64,000 nt of DNA from Mycolicibacterium sp. P9-64 (GTDB lineage: Bacteria > Actinomycetota > Actinomycetes > Mycobacteriales > Mycobacteriaceae): assembly GCF_008329605.1 (NCBI RefSeq), contig NZ_NPKO01000009.1, positions 62,001 to 126,000 on the forward strand, read 5' to 3'. Below the pieces are notes generated by a model that saw only the letters and a list, made by a program, of their open reading frames with translations, searched no databases and had not been told where the DNA came from. This document shows positions 57,625 through 64,000 of this stretch, in pieces; within the stretch, counting starts at the first letter, position 1; each line of letters opens with the position of its first letter. The translations under genes were made by a program, and so were the position numbers.

Positions 57625-59350
57625 GCGTGCTCGTGTTCGCCGCGTGCAACCGTTCGACGAGCTTGAACTTCTGAACCTTGCCCGTTGGCGTCTTCGGAAG
57701 GTCCTCGGCGGCGCAGAACACCACCTTCTTGGGCACCTTGAACTTGGCAAGACCAGCGCGGCAGATGGCCAGCACGTCGGACTCGGTGATCAGCGCGCAG
57801 GGAGCCGGAACGACCACGACACAACCTATTTCACCCCACCGGTCGTCGACCAGACCGATGGCGAACACTTGGCTGATGTCGTCGTGCCTGGCAAGGAGAT
57901 CCTCGATCTCCTTGGGCATCACCAGTTCGCCGCCGCTCTTGTAGAGCTCCTTGCTGCGACCCGTGACGCGGAGATATCCATCGGATCGCACGACTCCTAG
58001 GTCGCCGGAGTGCAGCCATTTACCGCGCAGCGCTGCCGCGGTCTGCTCGGGTCGGTTCCAGAAGCCTTGCATGACCGTCGGCCCACGAGAGACCAACTCG
58101 CCTTCCTCCCCCGCCGGCAGCTCCGCGCCCGTCGTCGGGTCCACCGTCTTGTACGTGACGAGTTCGTCGGACCCCGGAACAGACGCCGCCCCAGCCATCT
58201 TCGGACGTCCCGCCGTCTCGGTGGTCAAGTGGAGGGGATCCTCGGGGCGAGTGAGCGTCATCGCCCCACCACACTCGGTCATCCCGTATCCGGTCACTAT
58301 TTCGTTGACGCCGAAGTCCTCGGCGATGCGAGGCCAGAGCCACACCGGAGCAGGCGCGGAGCCACAGAGCAGGGCAGTCAATGAGGACACGTCGTAGGAC
58401 GACCTCAATGGGCTCTCCACCATCGCGACGGCCATAGTCGGCACGCACAACATGTCCGTCGCCCGGTGGCGCTGGATGCCCTCGAAGTAGCGTTCGGCGC
58501 TGAACGAGGTCAGCGGGATGACGGCCCCGCCGACGTAGAGCACCGACAGCAGTCCCTCCACGTAACCGAACATGTGGTAGCAGGGCAGCGAAAACAATAT
58601 CCGCCGTCCATCGTCGAAGGCGCGGGTCAACGCCGAGGCGTAAGCGGTCCGCAGCACGGCGTCGTGCGAGGTGATTACCCCCTTGGGAGTGCCGGTCGTG
58701 CCGCTCGTGTAAAGCATGTCGGCCGGATCGTCCGGTGATGCTGCATCCGTGCGGCCGAGGCCCTGAAACCGCGCGCCAAGGGCCGCCAAGTCAGCGACCG
58801 ACCGCACACCGGGGCGCGCGTGCCCGTCGGTGTCCAGGACCACCACGTGTCGGAGCTCGGGCACCGCATCGTCCAGCCCGTCCGGGCGATCCGCGAAACC
58901 GGTCGTGTCCCAACCGGGCGCGAACCCGTCCAGCATGGCCTGGTAGTCCAGGTCGTCGAACCCCGTCATCGTCACCAGGACGCGGCACCCCGAATCGGCC
59001 AGCACGTAGGCGAGTTCGTCTTGTCTGTAGAGGAAGTTGAATGGCACGGCGATGGCCCCGGCCCGCGAGATGGCGAACTTGAGCGTCACGAACTCGGGAT
59101 GGTTGGCCATCACCAAGCCGACACGATCGCCGCGCTGAATCCCCAGCTGGCGCAACCCCGCGGTGAGGTGCTCAGATTCGAATGCCACGTCGCGGTAGGT
59201 CAGCGTCGCGTCATCGCCAACGACCAGCGGGCGACTTCCGTAACGCCTGGCGCAGGAGTCGAGTCGACCGTGCAGTGTGGTGGGCGTCCACTCGGGGAAG
59301 GCCTCACGCAGCGCCTGGCGCCTGGCGTGGATGGTCGTCGGCTCGAGCAT
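57605..59350 (-). CDS. Long-chain acyl-CoA ligase (AMP-binding)
   Basis: A 581-residue AMP-forming ligase. The P-loop reads DMLYTSGTTGTPKGVITSHD, the second motif is GYGMTECGGAMTL, then LHSGDLGVVRSDGYLRVTGR and the C-terminal PTGKVQKFKLVERL with the catalytic lysine. It is slightly longer than usual owing to an N-terminal extension. The ATG at 59350 lies 1 base after the stop of the next ligase gene, so the two ligases are cotranscribed from 60986. Its last 20 bases overlap the end of the luciferase-like gene on the other strand. Confidence 0.92.
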   Translation of the reverse strand: MLEPTTIHARRQALREAFPEWTPTTLHGRLDSCARRYGSRPLVVGDDATLTYRDVAFESEHLTAGLRQLGIQRGDRVGLVMANHPEFVTLKFAISRAGAIAVPFNFLYRQDELAYVLADSGCRVLVTMTGFDDLDYQAMLDGFAPGWDTTGFADRPDGLDDAVPELRHVVVLDTDGHARPGVRSVADLAALGARFQGLGRTDAASPDDPADMLYTSGTTGTPKGVITSHDAVLRTAYASALTRAFDDGRRILFSLPCYHMFGYVEGLLSVLYVGGAVIPLTSFSAERYFEGIQRHRATDMLCVPTMAVAMVESPLRSSYDVSSLTALLCGSAPAPVWLWPRIAEDFGVNEIVTGYGMTECGGAMTLTRPEDPLHLTTETAGRPKMAGAASVPGSDELVTYKTVDPTTGAELPAGEEGELVSRGPTVMQGFWNRPEQTAAALRGKWLHSGDLGVVRSDGYLRVTGRSKELYKSGGELVMPKEIEDLLARHDDISQVFAIGLVDDRWGEIGCVVVVPAPCALITESDVLAICRAGLAKFKVPKKVVFCAAEDLPKTPTGKVQKFKLVERLHAANTSTPSRCTP

Positions 59351-59351
59351 G

Positions 59352-60986
59352 TCAGATCTCCCTCAGATGCCCGGAGGCAATGGCGTCGCGCAAGGCGAAC
59401 TTTCGCACCTTGCCCGTCGGGGTGAGTGGTAACGCATCGACGAGGAACCACCGCGCGGGCACCTTGAACGGCGTCAGGCGAGCGGCGACGTAGTCGGCGA
59501 ACTCGGCCTTGTCGAGCTGCGTCGCCTCGTCGTGGACTCGGATCACTGCCGCGACGATTTCGCCCCAGCGGTCGTCGGGTACACCGACGACCGCCACGTC
59601 GAGGATGGCGTCGTGACCGACGAGGATCGTCTCGATCTCGGCGGGCGAGATGTTCTCCCCACCCCTGATGATCAGATCCTTGAGTCGCCCTGTGACAGTG
59701 AGGTATCCACGCTCGTCGAGGGCGCCCAGATCGCCGGTGTGCACGAAGCCCTCGGAGTCCACCGTGCGGGCGGTCGCATCGGGGTCGTGAAGATATTCCA
59801 TGAATTGCTGATATCCCCGCGCGCAGATCTCACCTTGCTCGCCAACGGCCAGCGTCGCGTTGGTCACGGGGTCGACGACCTTGCACTCGACCTGCGGCAA
59901 CGGCCGCCCGACGGTCGTCAGCTGGTCCTGGCGGGAGTCCGTCGGCCTGGTTGCAGAGAGCACCGGTGCTAGCTCGGTTTGCCCGAACAAGTTGATGACC
60001 GACGCGCCGAACACGATCTCCGCGCGTTCGATCATGCTCGCCGGGACGTTGGAGGCGCCGCCCATCACGATCTGCAGTCGTGGCGCCGACGTGCTTGCCG
60101 TGCGCTGGCATTCGAGGAGTGCGCCGAGCACCGCAGGCACGTAGAAGAGGACCGAGACGTCCTCTCGGTGCAATGTTTCCAGCACCGGCGCCGGTCGAAA
60201 GCGTTCGACCAGGACCACGGTGCCGCCGATCCACAGCGGACCGAGCGTCGCGATCACGCAGCCCGCGGTATGGAACATCGGCAGCGGGTTGAGACATACC
60301 GCACCGGCGCGTACCTCCACCGCCTCCAATGTCAGCTTGGCGACGTTGATCAGCGATCGATGTTTGAGCAGCACGCCCTTCGGTGTGCCCGTAGTCCCCG
60401 AGGTGTATTGGAGCATGACGGCGTCGTCGGGATCCGACGGTGCATTCGCCGCAACGGCGGGGTCCACGTCACCAGCCTGCCAACGGTCGCGGTCCGATAG
60501 TGAAATGCACACGAGGTCCGGCAGCCGCGAACTCACTGCGACGACGACCTCCGCCAGATCGTCGTCGCGATGGGTGTCTGCGTAGATGAGGACCGATGCC
60601 CCGGAGTGTGTCAGCGCGTACTCGAGTTCCTCCTCTCTCAGTGCGGGATTCAGGGCGACGAGCACCATGCCCGCAAGTGCAGCGCCGTACTGGATGATCG
60701 GCCACTCCACCACGTTGGGCGCCCAGATGGCGACGTAGCTGCCCTGCTCGGTCAGCGCGGAAAGGGCCGTCGCCACGCGCAATGCCTGGTCATGTAGATC
60801 GGCGTAGCTGAGCCGGACATCCACTCCGTCGTCGTGGCGGACGCCGATGATGGCGGGCTGACCCCCGTGACTAGCCGCCCGATGCGTCAGCAGACCACCG
60901 ACGGTGAAGTCGACGAGGTCGGTGCCGTCGTCGGCGACCCAGTGAGCTCGCTTGAGGACGGTCCCATCCGTCGACACTGCGGTCAT
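59352..60986 (-). CDS. Acyl-CoA ligase (AMP-binding)
   Basis: A 544-residue AMP-forming ligase. The P-loop is MLQYTSGTTGTPKGVLLKHR, the second motif FGQTELAPVLSATRP, then VHTGDLGALDERGYLTVTGR and LTPTGKVRKFALRD at the end. The ATG at 60986 has GAGGAG 5 bases before it; the nine-codon longer frame is unlikely. It is the first gene of a two-ligase unit, and operator copy h lies 50 bases upstream. Two ligases in tandem suggest that the pathway activates more than one acid, for example an intact side chain and a shortened product. Confidence 0.92.
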   Translation of the reverse strand: MTAVSTDGTVLKRAHWVADDGTDLVDFTVGGLLTHRAASHGGQPAIIGVRHDDGVDVRLSYADLHDQALRVATALSALTEQGSYVAIWAPNVVEWPIIQYGAALAGMVLVALNPALREEELEYALTHSGASVLIYADTHRDDDLAEVVVAVSSRLPDLVCISLSDRDRWQAGDVDPAVAANAPSDPDDAVMLQYTSGTTGTPKGVLLKHRSLINVAKLTLEAVEVRAGAVCLNPLPMFHTAGCVIATLGPLWIGGTVVLVERFRPAPVLETLHREDVSVLFYVPAVLGALLECQRTASTSAPRLQIVMGGASNVPASMIERAEIVFGASVINLFGQTELAPVLSATRPTDSRQDQLTTVGRPLPQVECKVVDPVTNATLAVGEQGEICARGYQQFMEYLHDPDATARTVDSEGFVHTGDLGALDERGYLTVTGRLKDLIIRGGENISPAEIETILVGHDAILDVAVVGVPDDRWGEIVAAVIRVHDEATQLDKAEFADYVAARLTPFKVPARWFLVDALPLTPTGKVRKFALRDAIASGHLREI

Positions 60987-61035
60987 CACGTCTCCTCGTC
61001 GGCCGACCGTCAACTCCGGCTGCCCAACAGGCTAG

Positions 61036-61051
61036 CTGAATCAATATTAGA
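61036..61051. promoter_or_regulatory. Island operator copy h
   Basis: CTGAAT-CAAT-ATTAGA lies 50 bases upstream of the ligase start at 60986. Confidence 0.6.
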
Positions 61052-61124
61052 AAAATGATGATCCAACGCCACCATGAACGTCAATAGCACGGTTATTCAG
61101 AGTTGCGAGCGGGAAGTACTGTCG

Positions 61125-61140
61125 TTGATTCACATTTAAA
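61125..61140. promoter_or_regulatory. Possible island operator copy k
   Basis: TTGATT-CACA-TTTAAA is a weaker match near the end of the truncated TetR gene. It is 85 bases further from the ligase start than copy h, so it may be a second site or chance. Confidence 0.35.
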
Positions 61141-61167
61141 AACGTGCTGGCAAAATGTTGACACGCG

Positions 61168-61398
61168 TCAGAGGACGCTGTTAGCGTCGGCCTCTTTCGA
61201 CCCGAACCGCTCACGCACCATGGCACGGCTGTAACCGGCCCGGATTCCGATCTCCTGGGCGGTGGTGTTGCTGAAACCCTTCTCGGCGATCAGCTCGATG
61301 GCTGCTTCCGCGAGCCGCCGGGAAGACTCCTCCACACGTTCGCGCTGGGAACGTCGGGAGGGCGTGTTCACCGCGATCCCGCCGTCCTCTGCGGGCAA
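61168..61398 (-). pseudogene. TetR DNA-binding domain only, apparently truncated
   Basis: A 76-residue frame holding a full TetR helix-turn-helix: RRLAEAAIELIAEKGFSNTT, AQEIGIRAGYSRAMVRERFG and SKEA. It then stops after ADANSVL. Full TetR proteins have over 100 further residues for ligand binding and dimerisation, and no continuation is visible downstream in another frame. It is therefore probably a broken gene, although a DNA-binding-only protein cannot be excluded. The start could be TTG 61398 or GTG 61371. It lies between the ligase unit and the SnoaL/GMC unit. Confidence 0.6.
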
Positions 61399-61471
61399 AC
61401 GCTGACGTGCACGCCAACGACTCTAGCGGCTATGGCTGTGGCGAGATCGGCGCCACATGCGTTAGATTGTT

Positions 61472-61487
61472 TTTAATACAGGCTAAA
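61472..61487. promoter_or_regulatory. Island operator copy i
   Basis: TTTAAT-ACAG-GCTAAA ends 29 bases before the SnoaL-like gene at 61517, with a further GTTAGATT half-site at 61461-61468. Confidence 0.6.
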
Positions 61488-61516
61488 TAATCATCAGACG
61501 AAGGACGAACCCCACC

Positions 61517-61954
61517 ATGCCTGCGCCCTGCCCGACAGAGAACCTCGACGCCTTCGCGACTGCCTACTCAACGGCGTGGACGAAGGATCCCGTCGGCCTG
61601 CTCGAATTCTTCGATCCGACGGGCAGCTACACCGACATGGCCATGGGCACGACCTACGCCGGCCACGACGGCATCCTGCGCTTCCATCAGTGGATGCTCA
61701 AATTCGCCCCAGACTCGGTCATCGACTTCTGCGCGCCAGCCCTTCGCGACGGCGCGTTGTATCTCGAGTGGCTCTGGAGCGGATCCTTCAAGGGTGCGCT
61801 CCGACTCGCCGACGGCTCGCTCGTTCCGTCCAATGGGCAGTTCTTCAGCGTGCCAGGCATCGCCGCCTGTCACTACGGACCGGACGGCAAGCTGACCAGC
61901 CACCGAGACTTCTGGGACGTCACCCAGATGATCGCACAGCTACGCGCGGCTTAA
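61517..61954 (+). CDS. SnoaL/NTF2-like protein
   Basis: A 145-residue NTF2-fold protein, similar in size to polyketide-cyclase and ketosteroid-isomerase relatives. The first helix is LDAFATAYSTAWTKDPVGLL, followed by FFDPTGSYTDMAMGTTYAGH and the strand DGALYLEWLWSGSFKG. No signal peptide is present. The ATG at 61517 is preceded by GAAGGA at a normal distance. It is followed by a 24-codon frame and the GMC oxidoreductase, so it probably serves the same step. Operator copy i lies 29 bases upstream. Confidence 0.83.
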   Translation: MPAPCPTENLDAFATAYSTAWTKDPVGLLEFFDPTGSYTDMAMGTTYAGHDGILRFHQWMLKFAPDSVIDFCAPALRDGALYLEWLWSGSFKGALRLADGSLVPSNGQFFSVPGIAACHYGPDGKLTSHRDFWDVTQMIAQLRAA

Positions 61955-61959
61955 CAGCG

Positions 61960-62034
61960 ATGATGATCCATCGGGAGCTGCTGCAGCTCAACGCCATTCC
62001 TGCGTCAAGACGCTCTGAGGGAACGTCGGCATGA
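61960..62034 (+). CDS. 24-codon small open frame coupled to the GMC gene
   Basis: An ATG-ATG start at 61960, 5 bases after the SnoaL stop, opens a 24-residue frame: MMIHRELLQLNAIPASRRSE then GTSA. It ends in TGA overlapping the GMC start ATG by 4 bases (ATGA). Such overlaps normally mark real coupled genes. It may be a leader that helps translation of the GMC gene or a true small protein. I see no similarity to any known peptide and no strong ribosome site. Confidence 0.35.
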   Translation: MMIHRELLQLNAIPASRRSEGTSA

Positions 62035-63590
62035 AACACCCGGATGTTGCCGACTACGTCGTGGTCGGGGCAGGGTCGGCCGGGTCGATCATCGCGAGTC
62101 GTCTTGCTTCTGCTGGCGCAAGTGTGATCCTCGTGGAAGCGGGCGGCACCGATCGACGACCCGACGTGGCCCTCCCACTGGGGATCGTCACCCTATACGC
62201 AACAGCCAATTGGAAGTACCCGACCGCACCAGAGCCGGGCAAGGACGGTAGGGCCAGTGCCTTCGCCAGCGGGCGAATCATCGGGGGAAGCGGATCGATC
62301 AACGCGATGGTCTATGTGCGGGGGCGTCGAGCTGACTACGACGGCTGGGCCGAAGCCGGCGCGGCCGGCTGGTCCTACCGCGACGTGCTCCCCCACTTCA
62401 AGGCGTTGGAGAGTTGGGTCGACGGACCCGACGACTACCGCGGAGGCACCGGACCCATCGCCGTCTCGTGGTGCGGCCATCACCACGAAATCGACGATGC
62501 CTTCATTCATGCAGCCACAGACGCCGGCCACCGACTCAACCCGGATCCGAATGGCGCCGACCAACTGGGGGTGGCGCGTAGCCAAGTGAACCAGCGGCGG
62601 GGCTTTCGCAGTTCGTCGGGCCGGGAATTCCTTCGCCGCCTCCCCCGTGAGCAACGCCCTCAGGTCCTGACACACTCGACCGTGACCCGCGTCGTCGTAG
62701 AGCGCGGGCGGGCTGTCGGGGTCCAGATCGGCGATCGTGTCATCAGGACACGGCAGGAAGTCGTGCTGTGCGCCGGCGCAATTGGGTCTGCCGCTCTGCT
62801 GATGAACTCCGGCATCGGCGCGGGTGGAAGCGTTGCCGACCTACCAGGGGTCGGCGAGAACTTCCACGACCATCTCGTCGTCACCCAGGCCTGGGCCTCG
62901 AAGGTGCCGACCATCAACACCATGGGTCCGATCCGCGCTGCCAAAGCGCTTCGTGAATTCATCACGCGCGGTGAGGGTCCGCTGACCACCACCCCATTCG
63001 AAGCTCAGCTGTTCACCGACGACTTTCAGATCGCGGTAAGCCCGGTCCACTACGAGCTCAACCCCGTCACTGGCCGAGCCAAGTTGAAGCGCTCCGACGC
63101 ATTCACGGCCTACACCGTGTTGATGCATCCCGAGGGGCGGGGGCGGATCCGCGTGCAAAACGGCAAGCCGCACATCGAATTCGACCGACTGGGTCGGCCC
63201 GATGACGTACGAAAGCTCTTGGAGGGCGCGGAGCTGACCAGAGGCCTCATCGATTCTCAGCCCGCCATGCGCGGCGTGACCGGCGCCAATCTGAGCCCTA
63301 CCGAAGACGATGCGCGTCGTTGGCTCTCGACTGCCGAGGGCAGCATCTACCACGCCGTCGGCACGTGCCGGATGGGAACCGACGCGGGCTCGGTCGTCGG
63401 TCCGGACCTGCGCATACACGGGGTCGATGGCCTGCGCGTCGCCGATGCCTCGGTAATACCGGCCATCACCTCCGGCAACACCAACGCCCCCACGATGATG
63501 ATCGCCCTGCGCGCAGCCGATCTCATTCTCGACCGCCCATCTTCCGCCAGTCCTCGCGACATCACGAAGCCGAGCGGCCTTGACCACTGA
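62031..63590 (+). CDS. GMC-family oxidoreductase (choline-dehydrogenase-like)
   Basis: A 519-residue FAD enzyme of the glucose-methanol-choline family, which oxidises alcohols. The N-terminal FAD motif is VVVGAGSAGSIIASRLASAG, then VILVEAGG. GRIIGGSGSINAMVYVRGR is the GMC signature 1, and AGAIGSAALLMNSGIG is signature 2. The active-site His and Asn are in YHAVGTCRMGTD and GNTNAPTMMIALRAAD. The length is normal. The ATG at 62031 overlaps a 24-codon frame by 4 bases. In this island it may oxidise a hydroxylated lipid or sterol-like alcohol; MftG of the mycofactocin system is a relative, but no mft genes are here. Confidence 0.92.
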   Translation: MKHPDVADYVVVGAGSAGSIIASRLASAGASVILVEAGGTDRRPDVALPLGIVTLYATANWKYPTAPEPGKDGRASAFASGRIIGGSGSINAMVYVRGRRADYDGWAEAGAAGWSYRDVLPHFKALESWVDGPDDYRGGTGPIAVSWCGHHHEIDDAFIHAATDAGHRLNPDPNGADQLGVARSQVNQRRGFRSSSGREFLRRLPREQRPQVLTHSTVTRVVVERGRAVGVQIGDRVIRTRQEVVLCAGAIGSAALLMNSGIGAGGSVADLPGVGENFHDHLVVTQAWASKVPTINTMGPIRAAKALREFITRGEGPLTTTPFEAQLFTDDFQIAVSPVHYELNPVTGRAKLKRSDAFTAYTVLMHPEGRGRIRVQNGKPHIEFDRLGRPDDVRKLLEGAELTRGLIDSQPAMRGVTGANLSPTEDDARRWLSTAEGSIYHAVGTCRMGTDAGSVVGPDLRIHGVDGLRVADASVIPAITSGNTNAPTMMIALRAADLILDRPSSASPRDITKPSGLDH

Positions 63591-63594
63591 TCGG

Positions 63595-64000
63595 GTGAGT
63601 GTGAACCGGTTCGACGCGCTTCGACGCGAGCGCGCCGACGTGTTGGCCGCATGCCGGAGTTTCAACGACTCGGAATGGCATGCACCCAGCGCGGCGAGTG
63701 GGTGGCGGGTGCAGGACGTCATTGCTCACATGGGGTCGGGGTTTCACGCCATGTTCAGCGCGTCTGTTCTGAAAGTTTTGTGTTCCAACGATATTGAACG
63801 CACCAACGATACCCTGGTCGATCAGCGCCGTGGTCGGTCTCCCGAGCAGACGGTTGCGGAATACGAGCGCTGGAGTCGGCGATCGATCAGACTTGCTCAG
63901 GTGATCAGTCGGACACCTGTTGCAGGGATCCCGGTGCCGCTTGGCGAGCTGGGCCGGTTCAAGCTGTCGACAGTGCTCACCTCGGCCATGATCTTCGACC
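63595..64000 (+). CDS. Maleylpyruvate-isomerase-N/DinB-like protein, 3' end outside window
   Basis: The first 135 residues of a gene that runs off the window. After a GTG start at 63595 (another GTG at 63601) it reads VNRFDALRRERADVLAACRS, then the motif SGWRVQDVIAHMGSGFHAMF with a histidine at the place where mycothiol-dependent maleylpyruvate isomerase N-domains and DinB proteins bind metal. The later VAGIPVPLGELGRFKLSTVL also fits. The start lies 4 bases after the GMC stop, so it is probably cotranscribed. A mycothiol-dependent role is family inference. Confidence 0.7.
   Translation, partial: MSVNRFDALRRERADVLAACRSFNDSEWHAPSAASGWRVQDVIAHMGSGFHAMFSASVLKVLCSNDIERTNDTLVDQRRGRSPEQTVAEYERWSRRSIRLAQVISRTPVAGIPVPLGELGRFKLSTVLTSAMIFD

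Noticed and set aside
61960..62034. Small frame before the GMC gene as a mycofactocin precursor (MftA)
   Set aside because: It lacks the conserved C-terminal Val-Tyr residues, and no mftB/C/D genes are adjacent.
31001..63590. Identity as the mce4/KstR cholesterol locus
   Set aside because: Expected KstR sites with an AACNNGTT core and the ring-degrading genes (hsaC, kstD, kshA) are not seen; the shared motif has a different core.

Overview
The window is high-GC actinobacterial DNA, most likely from the Mycobacteriaceae (a Mycolicibacterium/Mycobacterium-type genome). The main reason is a complete mce lipid-import operon (yrbEA-yrbEB-mceA to mceF plus two Mce-associated genes). A DUF732-type secreted protein, an F420-type luciferase-like oxidoreductase, many acyl-CoA enzymes, several TetR regulators and leaderless or ATGA-coupled gene starts agree with this. 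No rRNA, tRNA, CRISPR array or insertion sequence was recognised.

Layout, left part (1-20.8 kb): the end of an ABC transporter ATPase; an unknown protein; a katA-ankB catalase/ankyrin pair behind a Fur-like palindrome; a TetR gene divergent from an MpaB/Lcp-like DUF2236 oxygenase gene, with a perfect 34-bp palindrome between them; a two-gene operon for a membrane protein and a coiled-coil protein with three 50-residue repeats; a GntP permease, D-aminoacylase, IclR and RidA cluster suited to use of N-acyl-D-amino acids; a jetA-jetB-jetC (MksF-MksE-MksB) SMC-like system of Wadjet type whose nuclease gene jetD is missing; and two divergent alpha/beta hydrolase genes with a TetR gene.

Middle (20.8-31.8 kb): one long minus-strand mce operon, reading yrbEA, yrbEB, mceA-F, two mas genes and a DUF732-like gene, mostly joined by 4-base overlaps. 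The ATPase MceG/Mkl is not in the window.

Right part (32-64 kb): a dense catabolic island. It has two paralogous TetR genes, four acyl-CoA dehydrogenase-type or thiolase genes, a ferredoxin and its reductase, three short-chain dehydrogenases, an aldehyde dehydrogenase, a P450, an SCP2 sterol-carrier-like protein, three acyl-CoA ligases, a SnoaL-crotonase fusion, a MaoC hydratase, a FAD oxidoreductase, an ACAD10/11-LvaA-like phosphotransferase, a CitE-like lyase, a luciferase-like oxidoreductase, SnoaL-like proteins and a GMC oxidoreductase. Orphan cytochrome-oxidase III/IV-like membrane proteins are embedded in one operon.

The main finding is a 16-bp palindromic motif, T[TC]TAAT-N4-[GA]TTA[AG]A, found by eye next to almost every transcription-unit start from about 33.4 to 61.5 kb, with a weaker copy upstream of yrbEA. 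It suggests that import (Mce) and degradation of one hydrophobic, possibly terpenoid- or steroid-like, compound form a single locally encoded TetR regulon. The motif differs from the known KstR core (AACNNGTT). The substrate and the identity of the regulator are inference.
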